This document shows positions 24,907 through 34,428 of a DNA stretch of 64,000 nucleotides, one piece after another; within the stretch, counting starts at the first letter, position 1; the number at the start of each line of letters is the position of its first letter. Under the pieces are notes generated by a model that saw only the letters and a list, made by a program, of their open reading frames with translations, was not told the DNA's origin and did no database searches. The DNA is from JADCGM01 sp943368345. GTDB lineage: Bacteria > Pseudomonadota > Alphaproteobacteria > Sphingomonadales > Sphingomonadaceae. The stretch lies in the NCBI GenBank assembly GCA_943368345.1, contig CALRKY020000001.1:62001-126000 (forward strand), in the 5' to 3' direction. The position numbers were made by a program, and so were the translations under genes.

Positions 24907-26664
24907 ATGGCAACTGCCGCCCAACCCACCCGTGACGATTTCGCCGCTATGCTTGAAGCTTCCCTTGGGGAGAGCCAGAGCTTTGAGGGGCGTGTCGTCA
25001 AGGGCACTGTTACCGCAATCGAAAATGACATGGCCGTCATCGATGTTGGCCTGAAATCCGAAGGCCGCGTTGCTCTGCGCGAATTCGCCATGCCCGGCCA
25101 GCGCGCCGAAATTTCGGTTGGTGACATTGTTGAAGTCTATGTCGACCGCGTCGAAAACAGCCACGGCGAAGCCATGCTATCCCGCGACCGCGCCCGCCGC
25201 GAAGCCGCTTGGGACAAGCTGGAAACCCAGCACACCGCAGGCGAACGCGTCGAAGGCACGATCTTTGGCCGCGTCAAGGGTGGTTTCACCGTTGATCTGT
25301 CCGGTGCTGTCGCCTTCCTTCCGGGGTCACAGGTTGATATCCGCCCGGTCCGCGATGTCGGCCCGCTGATGAACATGCCGCAGCCGTTCGTGATCCTGAA
25401 GATGGACCGCAAACGTGGCAATATCGTCGTGTCGCGCCGTTCCATCCTCGAAGAGACCCGCGCCGAGCAGCGCACCGGCCTGATCCTGACCCTTGCCGAG
25501 GGCCAGATCGTCGACGGCGTCGTCAAGAACATCACCGACTATGGTGCCTTCGTCGATCTCGGCGGCATCGACGGCCTGCTGCATGTCACCGACATGAGCT
25601 ACAAGCGCGTCGGCCATCCGTCCGAAGTTCTGAACATCGGCGACACCGTCAAGGTGCAGATCGTCCGGATCAACAAGGATACCCAGCGCATCAGCCTTGG
25701 CATGAAGCAGCTGGAAAATGATCCGTGGGCTGGCGCTGGCACCAAATATGCCGTTGACAGCCGCTTCAAGGGCCGCGTCACCAACATCACCGAATATGGT
25801 GCGTTTGTTGAACTTGAGGCTGGTATCGAAGGCCTCGTGCACGTCTCCGAAATGTCGTGGGTTAAAAAGAATGTCCACCCCGGCAAAATCGTTTCGACCA
25901 GCCAAGAAGTTGAAGTCGTGGTGCTCGAGGTTGACGAGGATAAGCGGCGCATCTCGCTCGGGCTCAAGCAAGCGCAGCGCAACCCGTGGGAAGTATTTGC
26001 CGAAACTCATCCAATCGGTGCAATCGTCGAGGGCGAAGTCAAGAATTCGACCGAATTCGGCCTGTTCATCGGGCTCGATGGCGACGTCGACGGCATGGTC
26101 CACATGTCCGACATCGCCTGGGGCGTCGCTGGAGAGTCGGCTCTCACCCTGCACCACAAGGGCGAAACCGTCCGCGCCGTGGTCAAGGAAATCGACGTCG
26201 AGCGCGAGCGTATTTCGCTTTCGATCAAGGATGTCGACAATGCCGGTCAGACCGACACTGCGTCCCCACGGGCCGCACGCGCCAAGGTCGCGATTTCAAC
26301 CGGTGAAGGCGGTGGCAGCGCCGGCGGCATCCGCAAGAATGCCATCGTCACGGTCACTGTCATGGCGATCACCGATGGTGGCCTTGACGTGTCGCTCGCC
26401 GACGAAGCCGGTTCGGGCTTCATCAAGCGCGCCGAACTCAGCCGCGACCGCGACGAACAGCGTCCGGACCGGTTCCAGGTCGGCCAGAAGCTTGATGCCA
26501 TGGTCACCGGATTTGACCGCGGCAAGAAGCCGACCCTGTCGATCAAAGCGATGCAGATCGCCGACGAGAAGCAGGCGGTTGCACAATATGGGTCGTCCGA
26601 CTCGGGTGCATCGCTGGGCGACATTCTCGGCGCGGCGCTCAACAAAGCGCGCGAGTCGAAATAG
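24907..26664 (+). CDS. rpsA: 30S ribosomal protein S1
   Basis: 585 residues with six S1/OB-fold repeats. The first two bind the ribosome and the rest bind mRNA. Repeats are recognisable by recurring T-D-Y-G-A-F-V-D-L, T-E-Y-G-A-F-V-E-L and T-E-F-G-L-F-I-G-L strands. N-terminal M-A-T-A-A-Q-P-T-R-D-D-F-A-A-M-L matches alphaproteobacterial S1. It lacks an obvious ribosome-binding site (see leader). A strong terminator lies 33 bases downstream. Function: translation initiation on structured leaders. Confidence 0.97.
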   Translation: MATAAQPTRDDFAAMLEASLGESQSFEGRVVKGTVTAIENDMAVIDVGLKSEGRVALREFAMPGQRAEISVGDIVEVYVDRVENSHGEAMLSRDRARREAAWDKLETQHTAGERVEGTIFGRVKGGFTVDLSGAVAFLPGSQVDIRPVRDVGPLMNMPQPFVILKMDRKRGNIVVSRRSILEETRAEQRTGLILTLAEGQIVDGVVKNITDYGAFVDLGGIDGLLHVTDMSYKRVGHPSEVLNIGDTVKVQIVRINKDTQRISLGMKQLENDPWAGAGTKYAVDSRFKGRVTNITEYGAFVELEAGIEGLVHVSEMSWVKKNVHPGKIVSTSQEVEVVVLEVDEDKRRISLGLKQAQRNPWEVFAETHPIGAIVEGEVKNSTEFGLFIGLDGDVDGMVHMSDIAWGVAGESALTLHHKGETVRAVVKEIDVERERISLSIKDVDNAGQTDTASPRAARAKVAISTGEGGGSAGGIRKNAIVTVTVMAITDGGLDVSLADEAGSGFIKRAELSRDRDEQRPDRFQVGQKLDAMVTGFDRGKKPTLSIKAMQIADEKQAVAQYGSSDSGASLGDILGAALNKARESK

Positions 26665-26696
26665 TCCCGGTCACTGAACTTTTGCGAGAATTGGCG

Positions 26697-26734
26697 AACG
26701 CCCCGTCGGTTTCGACCGGCGGGGCGTTTGTTTT
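26697..26734 (+). terminator. Rho-independent terminator of rpsA
   Basis: Stem AACGCCCCGTCGGT with ACCGGCGGGGCGTT (one G-T wobble), closed by a TTCG tetraloop and followed by TTGTTTTC. A textbook intrinsic terminator. Confidence 0.92.
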
Positions 26735-26865
26735 CAGATAAATGACAGCCAACCGGCGATTGCGATGGCGGAATTCGGTGCTTTCGCTTGATTCTTCGGA
26801 TGCGAGCGGTCAAGTTTGCGCCGCCGTCCGCATATCGGCGGCAAGGGGCGAGATCGAGGGGGCTC

Positions 26866-27144
26866 ATGATCCGGTCGGAACTTATTGCAAAGGTCGCGCA
26901 GGATAACCCGCATCTGGGTGCCCGCGAGATTGAGCGCGTTGTTGCAACCGTGTTCGACACCATCATTGACACCCTGTCGAGCGGCGGCCGTGTCGAGCTT
27001 CGCGGCTTCGGCGCTTTTTCAACCCGCGCCCGCGACGGACGCACCGGTCGCAACCCCCGCACCGGCGAGCCCGTCCCCGTCATCGCCAAGCGCGTCCCCT
27101 ATTTCAAACCCGGCAAGGAACTGCGCGAGAAGTTGAACGCCTAG
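26866..27144 (+). CDS. ihfB: Integration host factor subunit beta
   Basis: 92-residue DNA-bending protein of the HU/IHF family. G-R-V-E-L-R-G-F-G-A-F forms the body and G-R-N-P-R-T-G-E-P-V the beta-arm with the intercalating proline. Position after rpsA identifies it as IhfB rather than HU. Start ATG 26866 follows GAGGGGG; upstream in-frame extension is not family-like. IHF commonly assists sigma-54 promoters such as the one at 60.7 kb. Confidence 0.92.
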   Translation: MIRSELIAKVAQDNPHLGAREIERVVATVFDTIIDTLSSGGRVELRGFGAFSTRARDGRTGRNPRTGEPVPVIAKRVPYFKPGKELREKLNA

Positions 27145-27200
27145 GGAGCGCTCCGCACTTGCCCTAGCGCTCGCGGCCCTGCTCCGCTAAACTCCCGCCC

Positions 27201-27542
27201 ATGCGGTTTCTCTCCTATCTGTTTTTTGCGCTGATCATCTTTGCGCTTGCGGCTTTTGCGGCGGCGAACTGGGTGATGGTCACGGTCAAGCTGTTGCCGT
27301 CGTGGGAACTGGTGATCCGGTTGCCGGTGTTGATGTTCGCCATGCTGATGATCGGAGCCTTGCCTGCAACACTCATGCATTCGGTCAGCAAATGGTCGTG
27401 GCGGCGGAAACTCACACGGACCGAACGCGAACTGGAAAATTCGCGGGTCGTGAGCACCGAACCGACCGTGTCGCCCCCGGCAAATGCCGGCGCAATGCCA
27501 CCGCAGGCGCAGCCGTTGATCGTGCCGCCGGCGGGCGCATGA
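27201..27542 (+). CDS. lapA: LapA-domain (DUF1049) inner-membrane protein
   Basis: 113 residues with two TM helices (about 5-23 and 40-62), W-V-M-V-T-V-K-L-L-P between them and a basic cytosolic segment W-R-R-K-L-T-R-T-E-R-E-L-E. LapA works with LapB in LpxC turnover and LPS control in enterobacteria; the alphaproteobacterial role is presumed. The proline-rich C-terminus overlaps the pyrF start as ATGA. Confidence 0.8.
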   Translation: MRFLSYLFFALIIFALAAFAAANWVMVTVKLLPSWELVIRLPVLMFAMLMIGALPATLMHSVSKWSWRRKLTRTERELENSRVVSTEPTVSPPANAGAMPPQAQPLIVPPAGA

Positions 27543-28213
27543 ACCCGGTTTTTGTTGGAATCGACACCGGTGATCTGAACCGGGCCGAAGCGCTGGCGCG
27601 CGCGGTTGCGCCGCATGTTGGCGGGTTGAAACTCGGCCTGGAATTTTTCATGGCCAACGGACCGGCGGGCGTTCGGCAGATGGCGGCGCTTGGCCTGCCG
27701 ATCTTCCTCGATGTGAAGCTCTACGATATTCCCAATACCGTTGCCGGTGCGATGCGGTCGCTGTCGGCCCTCGATCTGGCGATCATCAACGTCCATGCCT
27801 CCGGCGGGTCGGCGATGATGCGCGCTGCACGGGAGGCCTGTGCTCCGGCGACCAAGGTCATTGGCGTCACCGTGCTAACCAGCATGGACGCAAGCGACTT
27901 GGCTGATGCGGGGGTGGCCGCAACACCCGACGCGCAGGTCGCGCGGCTTGCCGCTCTGACCCGCAAGGCCGGGTTGGACGGCGTTGTCTGTTCGGGTGCC
28001 GAGGTTGCGCAATTGAAGGCGGCATGGGCTGACGGTCTGTTCGTCGTGCCGGGAATTCGCCCCGAAGGCAGCGCCGTTGGCGACCAGAAACGGGTGATGA
28101 CACCGGCCGAGGCGCAGCAAGCCGGGGCCAGCATATTGGTCATCGGTCGGCCGATCACAGCTGCCAGCAATCCGGCGGCGGCGGCCGAGGCAATTGCTAC
28201 CTCGCTCCTATGA
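27539..28213 (+). CDS. pyrF: Orotidine-5'-phosphate decarboxylase
   Basis: Final step of UMP synthesis. 224-residue TIM barrel with F-L-D-V-K-L-Y-D-I-P-N-T (the D-x-K-x-x-D-I catalytic motif) and late G-R-P-I-T. Start ATG 27539. It heads a run of six genes with four-base overlaps (pyrF, trpF, trpB, trpA, accD, folC). Confidence 0.96.
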   Translation: MNPVFVGIDTGDLNRAEALARAVAPHVGGLKLGLEFFMANGPAGVRQMAALGLPIFLDVKLYDIPNTVAGAMRSLSALDLAIINVHASGGSAMMRAAREACAPATKVIGVTVLTSMDASDLADAGVAATPDAQVARLAALTRKAGLDGVVCSGAEVAQLKAAWADGLFVVPGIRPEGSAVGDQKRVMTPAEAQQAGASILVIGRPITAASNPAAAAEAIATSLL

Positions 28214-28848
28214 CACTCGTCAAAATCTGCGGACTGTCCGAGCCGGACACACTCGATGCCGCCGTCGCGGCAGAGGCCGATTTGGTGGGATTTGTGTTTT
28301 ACCCGCCCTCTCCCCGCGCGGTTGATCCGACGCGGGCAGCCAGTCTTGCCGCTCGCACACCTGCGCATATTGGCCGGGTCGGGGTCTTCGTTGATCCCGA
28401 TGACGATCTGCTCGACCGGGCGGTGCGGCAGGCGCGGTTAACCGCGATCCAGTTGCACGGGTCGGAGACCGCCGCCCGCGTCCTTGACGTCAAGCGCCAG
28501 TTCGGACGGCCAGTCTGGAAAGCCGCCGCAGTCCGAACCCGGGCCGACATCGACGAAGCCCTGAAGTTTCGCGGCATTGCGGACTGTCTGTTGTTCGACG
28601 CCAAAGGAACGGGTGAAGACGCCTTGCCAGGCGGTAACGGCCTGTCGTTCGATTGGCGCCTGCTGGAGGGGATTGGCGTCGGCATGGCCTGGTGCCTGTC
28701 GGGCGGTCTTGATCCCGACAATGTCCGGGAGGCACGCGCCCTGACCCGGGCGCCGCTCGTCGATGTATCATCCGGGGTTGAAGATGCGCCAGGTGTGAAG
28801 TCGGCAGCAAAAATCCGCGCATTCATGAAGGCAGTCCGCGAACGATGA
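28210..28848 (+). CDS. trpF: Phosphoribosylanthranilate isomerase
   Basis: 212-residue TIM barrel of tryptophan synthesis. Catalytic Cys in V-K-I-C-G-L and D in L-L-F-D-A-K; phosphate-binding L-S-G-G-L-D-P-D-N-V and D-V-S-S-G-V-E. Overlaps pyrF and trpB by ATGA. Confidence 0.96.
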   Translation: MTLVKICGLSEPDTLDAAVAAEADLVGFVFYPPSPRAVDPTRAASLAARTPAHIGRVGVFVDPDDDLLDRAVRQARLTAIQLHGSETAARVLDVKRQFGRPVWKAAAVRTRADIDEALKFRGIADCLLFDAKGTGEDALPGGNGLSFDWRLLEGIGVGMAWCLSGGLDPDNVREARALTRAPLVDVSSGVEDAPGVKSAAKIRAFMKAVRER

Positions 28849-30056
28849 ACGTCGCAACAGATTTCCGGTCCGGCCCCGATGCACGCGGGCATTTCGGCGA
28901 ATTCGGCGGGCGCTATGTCGCCGAAACGCTGATGCCGCTGATCCTCGATCTGGAGCGGCACTACCGGCTGGCGCAGGCCGACCCCGCCTTTACCGCTGAA
29001 TTTGATGATTTGCTGAAACATTATGTCGGCCGCCCCAGTCCGCTGTACTTTGCCAAGCGGCTGACCGAGCACTGCGGCGGCGCCAAAATTTACCTGAAAC
29101 GCGACGAACTCAATCACACCGGCGCGCACAAGATCAACAATTGCATCGGCCAGATCCTGCTCGCGCGGCGGATGGGCAAGACGCGGATCATCGCGGAAAC
29201 CGGCGCTGGCCAGCACGGCGTGGCGACCGCGACCGTCGCGGCGCTGTTTGGCCTCCCCTGTGTCATCTACATGGGGGCCAAGGATATCGAGCGGCAGTCC
29301 CCGAATGTGTTCCGGATGAAGTTGCTGGGGGCCGAAGTGCGCCCGGCGACGTCGGGCCGCGCGACCCTTAAAGACGCGATGAACGAGGCGCTCAGGGATT
29401 GGGTCGCCAATGTCGAAGACACATTTTACATCATCGGCACCGCTGCCGGCCCGCATCCCTATCCCGAGCTGGTCCGCGATTTCCAATCGGTGATCGGCCG
29501 CGAGGCGAAGGCACAGTTGCACGAAGTCGAAGGGCGGCTGCCCGATCTGCTGATCGCGGCAATCGGGGGCGGGTCAAACGCCATCGGCCTGTTCCACCCG
29601 TTCCTCGATGATCCGTCTGTACGGATGATTGGCGTCGAGGCCGCCGGGCGCGGGCTGGATGGTTCCGACCATGCCGCATCGCTTGCTGGTGGTCGCCCCG
29701 GTGTTCTTCACGGCAACAAAACCTATCTGCTCCAGGACGAGGACGGCCAGATCCTCGAAGGCCATTCGATTTCCGCTGGCCTCGACTATCCCGGAATCGG
29801 CCCGGAGCACAGCTGGCTGCACAGCATCGGCCGGGTTCAATATCAATCCGCAACTGACTCCGACGCGCTGGATGCGTTCAAGCTGCTGTGCCGGTTGGAG
29901 GGAATCATCCCGGCACTCGAACCGGCCCATGCCCTGTCGGTGGTCACCCGCGTCGCGCCGACCATGGGCAAGGACGAGATCATCATCGCCAACCTGTGCG
30001 GACGCGGCGACAAGGATATTTTCACCGTCGCCGAAGCCTTGGGGGTGGGATTGTGA
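28845..30056 (+). CDS. trpB: Tryptophan synthase beta chain
   Basis: 403 residues. It condenses indole with serine. The PLP lysine is in H-T-G-A-H-K-I-N-N, and the glycine-rich PLP phosphate loop is I-G-G-G-S-N-A. F-G-E-F-G-G-R-Y-V at the N-terminus is typical of TrpB1. Partner of TrpA, whose GTG start overlaps the trpB stop (GTGA). Confidence 0.97.
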   Translation: MNVATDFRSGPDARGHFGEFGGRYVAETLMPLILDLERHYRLAQADPAFTAEFDDLLKHYVGRPSPLYFAKRLTEHCGGAKIYLKRDELNHTGAHKINNCIGQILLARRMGKTRIIAETGAGQHGVATATVAALFGLPCVIYMGAKDIERQSPNVFRMKLLGAEVRPATSGRATLKDAMNEALRDWVANVEDTFYIIGTAAGPHPYPELVRDFQSVIGREAKAQLHEVEGRLPDLLIAAIGGGSNAIGLFHPFLDDPSVRMIGVEAAGRGLDGSDHAASLAGGRPGVLHGNKTYLLQDEDGQILEGHSISAGLDYPGIGPEHSWLHSIGRVQYQSATDSDALDAFKLLCRLEGIIPALEPAHALSVVTRVAPTMGKDEIIIANLCGRGDKDIFTVAEALGVGL

Positions 30057-30883
30057 CCGACCGCCTCGCCACCCGCTTCGCAGCCTGCGCCGCTGCCAAT
30101 CGCGCCGCCCTTGTAACCTTTGTGACGGCTGGCGACCCTGATGCGGCAACCTCGTCAGCGGTTCTGCGCGCCCTTGTGGCCGGCGGTGCCGACGTCGTCG
30201 AACTTGGCATGCCGTTCACCGATCCGATGGCAGATGGGCCGGCGATTCAGGCTGGCAATATCCGGGCGCTGGGCACCGGCGCGTCGCTGGTCGGTGTGCT
30301 CAATATGGTGCGCGATTTCCGTCGGGAGAATGTCGCGACGCCAATCGTGTTGATGGGCTATATGAACCCGCTGTTTGCCTATGGCATCGCGCGATTCGCT
30401 CATGATGCCGCCGCCGCTGGCATCGACGGCCTGATCATTGTCGATGTACCGCCGGAGGAAGCGGAGGAGGTGCGCCCGGCCCTGACCGCCAATGGCCTTC
30501 ACCTCGTCCGCCTCGCCACCCCGACCACCGATTCCGCCCGACTCCCGGCGGTACTCGAAGGTGCGTCCGGTTTCCTGTACTATGTCTCAATGGCAGGCGT
30601 TACCGGCACCCAGAGCATCGACCCTGTTGCTGTTTCAACCGCCGTCGCGCGCCTGAAAGCCGCGACGACATTGCCGGTCGCGGTCGGCTTCGGGATCAAG
30701 ACCGCAGCCGACGCCGCAGCCGTGGCACGCGTCGCCGACGGGGTTGTCGTCGGCTCGGCGATTGTGTCACTTATTGGCGAAGCGGCGGTGACCCGCGCCA
30801 ATGACCTGCCGCTACGCGTTGAAACCTTTGTCCGCTCGCTTGCCGACGCCATTGCATCGGCCCGTGTGAAGGAACCCGCATGA
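30053..30883 (+). CDS. trpA: Tryptophan synthase alpha chain
   Basis: 276 residues from GTG 30053. Catalytic Glu in V-E-L-G-M-P-F-T-D-P-M-A-D-G-P and Asp in I-V-D-V-P-P-E-E; phosphate loop G-F-G-I-K. Provides indole to TrpB through the inter-subunit tunnel. Overlaps accD by ATGA. Confidence 0.97.
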   Translation: MTDRLATRFAACAAANRAALVTFVTAGDPDAATSSAVLRALVAGGADVVELGMPFTDPMADGPAIQAGNIRALGTGASLVGVLNMVRDFRRENVATPIVLMGYMNPLFAYGIARFAHDAAAAGIDGLIIVDVPPEEAEEVRPALTANGLHLVRLATPTTDSARLPAVLEGASGFLYYVSMAGVTGTQSIDPVAVSTAVARLKAATTLPVAVGFGIKTAADAAAVARVADGVVVGSAIVSLIGEAAVTRANDLPLRVETFVRSLADAIASARVKEPA

Positions 30884-31722
30884 GCTGGCTCACCCGCCTC
30901 CGCCCCGCGCTCAACTTCCTGCAGAAACGCGATACGCCGGACAATCTCTGGCATAAATGCCGGTCCTGCGGGCAGATGATTTTCCGGAAGGAACTGGAGG
31001 ATAATCTGTCGGTCTGCCCACGCTGCGACCATCATGAACGGATCGGTCCCGATGCCCGGTTTGCCCAGGTGTTCGACGGGCCGTTCAAGCGACTGGCAGC
31101 CCCTGCCGCCCCGGAAGATCCGTTGAAATTCCGCGATCAGAAGAAATATTCCGACCGGATCAAGGCAGCACGGGCCATCACCGGAGAACAGGAAGCCTTT
31201 GCCATCGCCGTCGGCAAAATCGGTGCGGCCCGGGTTGTCGTCGGCGTCCAGAATTTTGCCTTCATGGGCGGGTCGATGGGCGTTGGGGTTGGAGAGGCCT
31301 TTGTTGCGGGAGCCCGCGCTGCGCTGAAAGCCAAGACCCCCTATGTCGTGTTTACCGCAGCAGGCGGAGCCCGGATGCAGGAGGGGATATTATCCCTGAT
31401 GCAGATGCCGCGTGCGACAGTCGCCATCGCTGAACTGAACGAGGCGGGCCTGCCCTATATCGTCGTGCTGACCGACCCGACGACCGGCGGTGTGACCGCA
31501 TCCTATGCGATGCTGGGCGATATCCAGATTGCCGAACCCAATGCGCTGATCGGTTTTGCGGGCCAGCGTGTGATTGAAAGCACCATCCGGGAGAAGCTGC
31601 CAGCTGGCTTCCAGCGGGCGGAGTATCTGCTCGAACACGGGATGATCGACATGGTGACCCACCGCCGCGATCTGAAAGACACGCTTGGTCGCCTGACCAA
31701 TCTGCTGGCGAAGGCGGCGTGA
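30880..31722 (+). CDS. accD: Acetyl-CoA carboxylase carboxyltransferase subunit beta
   Basis: 280 residues. The N-terminal zinc ribbon has Cys27, Cys30, Cys46 and Cys49 (C-R-S-C ... C-P-R-C), followed by a crotonase-like carboxyltransferase core (F-M-G-G-S-M-G-V-G-V-G-E, G-G-A-R-M-Q-E-G). Works with AccA to make malonyl-CoA for fatty-acid synthesis. trpA-accD-folC linkage is conserved in proteobacteria. Confidence 0.97.
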   Translation: MSWLTRLRPALNFLQKRDTPDNLWHKCRSCGQMIFRKELEDNLSVCPRCDHHERIGPDARFAQVFDGPFKRLAAPAAPEDPLKFRDQKKYSDRIKAARAITGEQEAFAIAVGKIGAARVVVGVQNFAFMGGSMGVGVGEAFVAGARAALKAKTPYVVFTAAGGARMQEGILSLMQMPRATVAIAELNEAGLPYIVVLTDPTTGGVTASYAMLGDIQIAEPNALIGFAGQRVIESTIREKLPAGFQRAEYLLEHGMIDMVTHRRDLKDTLGRLTNLLAKAA

Positions 31723-33047
31723 ACGAGGGTGCACGGTCGGCAAACCCGGCACTGCAGGCCCTGTTTGACGAAGCGCTGTCGCTTCACCCCCAGGTTATGG
31801 ACCTGTCGCTGGAGCGTATCCGGCGACTGCTGGCCCGGCTCGGTGATCCGCAGCGGCAGCTGCCCCCGGTATTTCATGTGGCGGGAACCAACGGCAAAGG
31901 ATCGACCACAGCGTTCCTGCGCGCCTGCCTGGAGGCATCGGGGCGGCGGGTCCATGTCTATACCAGCCCGCATCTGGTGCGCTTCAACGAACGGATTCGC
32001 CTCGCTGGCCAGTTGATCGACGATGCCATCCTCATCGGAACGCTACGCGATGTGCTGAGCATGAATGCAGGGGAAGCAGTGACCTTCTTTGAAGTCACAA
32101 CCGCAGTCGCCTTTCTCGCCTTTTCGCGGGTCCCTGCCGATGCGGTCATCCTTGAAGTCGGCCTCGGCGGGCGACTGGATGCAACCAATGTCATCGAACA
32201 GCCGCTGGTCACCGGCATATCGCAGCTGAGTATCGACCATCAGCAATGGCTGGGGGATACCATTATCGAGATTGCCGGGGAAAAGGCTGCCATCGCCAAA
32301 GCCTATGTGCCGCTGGTGCTTGCCCGGTACCCGGCAACGGTGACCGCCCGCATCGGCAGCATCGCCGGACCGCTCGGGGCGCCGATGATCGTGCGCGGCA
32401 TCGACTGGGACGTTGCGACCTATGAAGGGCAGCTCCACTACCGCGACGCCAGCCTGAAACTGTCGCTGCCGCTGCCGCGATTGCAGGGCAACCACCAGGT
32501 CGACAATGCCGGCCTCGCCATCGCCATGCTGCGTCATCAGGACAAACTGCCGATGCCTGATGCCGCCTTCCGGGCCGGGATGGGGTGGGCGGAATGGCCA
32601 GCGCGGCTTCAAAAGCTGGAGGGAGGACCGCTCAATGCGCTGCTGCCGCCGGGGAGCGAGCTGTGGCTGGACGGTGGGCACAATCCCGCCGCCGCCCGGG
32701 CGATTGTCGATGCCTTCCGGGCGCAGAATCTCGCCGAACGCCCGTTCCATCTGGTGGTTGGGATGCTCGATACCAAAGACAGCAGCGGCTTCATGAAACC
32801 GTTCGCCGAGCGGGCAACGTCGCTCTACGCCGTCCCGATCCCCGGCCATGCCCACCACCTGCCATCCGACCTTGCAGCCCAGGCGGAGGCGGTTGGACTT
32901 CCAGCGACCGCAACCACTGATGTGGCGGATGCCCTGACCCGGATCCGGCGCGGTGCCGACCGTGCAAAGCCTCCGGTCGTCCTGATCGCCGGATCGCTGT
33001 ATCTGGCGGGCGAGGTTCTTGCCGCCAATGGGTTCCAGCCATCCTGA
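31719..33047 (+). CDS. folC: Folylpolyglutamate synthase / dihydrofolate synthase
   Basis: 442 residues from GTG 31719. P-loop G-T-N-G-K-G-S-T, then S-P-H-L-V-R-F-N-E-R-I and E-V-G-L-G-G-R-L-D-A-T-N, all Mur-ligase-family FolC signatures. Last gene of the overlapping operon; adds glutamate to (dihydro)folate. Confidence 0.96.
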   Translation: MNEGARSANPALQALFDEALSLHPQVMDLSLERIRRLLARLGDPQRQLPPVFHVAGTNGKGSTTAFLRACLEASGRRVHVYTSPHLVRFNERIRLAGQLIDDAILIGTLRDVLSMNAGEAVTFFEVTTAVAFLAFSRVPADAVILEVGLGGRLDATNVIEQPLVTGISQLSIDHQQWLGDTIIEIAGEKAAIAKAYVPLVLARYPATVTARIGSIAGPLGAPMIVRGIDWDVATYEGQLHYRDASLKLSLPLPRLQGNHQVDNAGLAIAMLRHQDKLPMPDAAFRAGMGWAEWPARLQKLEGGPLNALLPPGSELWLDGGHNPAAARAIVDAFRAQNLAERPFHLVVGMLDTKDSSGFMKPFAERATSLYAVPIPGHAHHLPSDLAAQAEAVGLPATATTDVADALTRIRRGADRAKPPVVLIAGSLYLAGEVLAANGFQPS

Positions 33048-33114
33048 CCTAAGCGCGAGGCTGTTGAAGCCCGGTCGGGTCGCCTAGTCTCCCGCCAGAG
33101 CTGGAGGATTTGCC

Positions 33115-34428
33115 ATGCCTGATGCCGCCGCTGTTTTCACCGGCTTTTCCCGGGCAACACCCGACGATGCGCTGATCAACCCGGAGGTTGTCGCGAACGA
33201 GGCCGAGATGCATGCGCTGTTCACTGCGCTGCGGCGGGACGATCCGGTGCATTGGACGACACCAGCCGGGTTTCGCCCCTTCTGGTCGATCACCCGCCAT
33301 GCCGACATCACCGCCATTTCGAAGGCCAACAGCCGGTTCATCAACCGGAAACGCACCTACCTGACCCCGATTGCGGCCGAAGAAACCACCAAGGCCATGA
33401 CGGGGGACAGCCATTTGTTCCGGACGCTCGTCGATCTCGACGACCCGGAGCATATGAAGCTGCGCAAGCTGACCCACGAATGGTTCCTGCCCGCAAACCT
33501 GCGGATCATGGAAGCCGGGATCCGGACGATTGCGCGGGCCCATGTCGACCGGATGGCGAGCCTTGGGCCGTCCTGTGATTTCGTGGGTGAAGTCGCGCTT
33601 TGGTACCCGCTGCGGGTCATCATGCAGCTGCTCGGCATTCCCGAGGCCGATGAGCCGAAGATGCTGAAAATGACCCAGGAGATTTTCGGCGCGGGTGACC
33701 CGGACGTCGTGGCGCGGTCCCAACTGCTTACCACCGACAAGGGGCTGGTTCCGGGAGGTGGCGCGCAGGTCGATCTCATCGCGCTGGTCCAGGAATATTT
33801 CCGCTATTTCGGTGCCGTCACCGCCGACCGGCGCGCCTACCCGCGCGATGATGTGGCAACCATCATTGCCAACGGCCGGATCGATGGGGAACCAATCACC
33901 GAGCTGCAGGCGATCAGCTACTACGCCATCATCGCAACGGCAGGACATGACACGACCAGCTCAACCGCCGCCGGTGGCCTGCTGCAATTGATCCGCAATC
34001 CCGCCGAACTTGCCAAACTCAAGGCCGACCCCTCCCTCATTCCGTCGGCGGTGGAGGAAATGATCCGCTGGGTCACGCCGGTGAAGCATTTCATGCGGAC
34101 CGCGACCGAGGATTGTGTGGTGGGCGGCAAGACCATCCGCAAGGGTGACGGACTGGCGCTTTTCTATTGGTCCGGCAACCGCGACGAGGCGGTGTTCGAT
34201 GATCCGTTCGCATTCCGCGTTGATCGCAAGCCCAACAGCCATGTCGCCTTCGGCCACGGCGTCCACCTCTGCCTCGGCCTGCACCTTGCCCGGCTGGAGC
34301 TGCGCATCCTGTTCGAGGAACTGCTCCCCCGGCTCGACCATGTCGAGCTGGCCGGAGAACCGAAGAACAGCCTCGCCAACTTCGTCAGCGGCTTGAAAAC
34401 CCTGCCGGTGCGGTTCCGGATGAGTTAG
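33115..34428 (+). CDS. Cytochrome P450
   Basis: 437-residue soluble bacterial P450. The heme ligand is Cys386 in F-G-H-G-V-H-L-C-L-G; the I-helix oxygen-activation motif is A-G-H-D-T-T-S; the K-helix E-x-x-R is E-E-M-I-R. No ferredoxin or reductase gene is adjacent; the 2Fe-2S ferredoxin at 4.4 kb is distant. Substrate cannot be read from sequence; a hydroxylase of terpenoid, alkyl or steroid substrates is possible. ATG 33115 follows GAGGATTTGCC. It converges on the MFS gene with a four-base overlap. Confidence 0.92.
   Translation: MPDAAAVFTGFSRATPDDALINPEVVANEAEMHALFTALRRDDPVHWTTPAGFRPFWSITRHADITAISKANSRFINRKRTYLTPIAAEETTKAMTGDSHLFRTLVDLDDPEHMKLRKLTHEWFLPANLRIMEAGIRTIARAHVDRMASLGPSCDFVGEVALWYPLRVIMQLLGIPEADEPKMLKMTQEIFGAGDPDVVARSQLLTTDKGLVPGGGAQVDLIALVQEYFRYFGAVTADRRAYPRDDVATIIANGRIDGEPITELQAISYYAIIATAGHDTTSSTAAGGLLQLIRNPAELAKLKADPSLIPSAVEEMIRWVTPVKHFMRTATEDCVVGGKTIRKGDGLALFYWSGNRDEAVFDDPFAFRVDRKPNSHVAFGHGVHLCLGLHLARLELRILFEELLPRLDHVELAGEPKNSLANFVSGLKTLPVRFRMS

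Noticed and set aside
26247..27089. 280-codon minus-strand frame covering the rpsA end and ihfB
   Set aside because: Would run through the rpsA terminator and ihfB; no plausible start site or domain.
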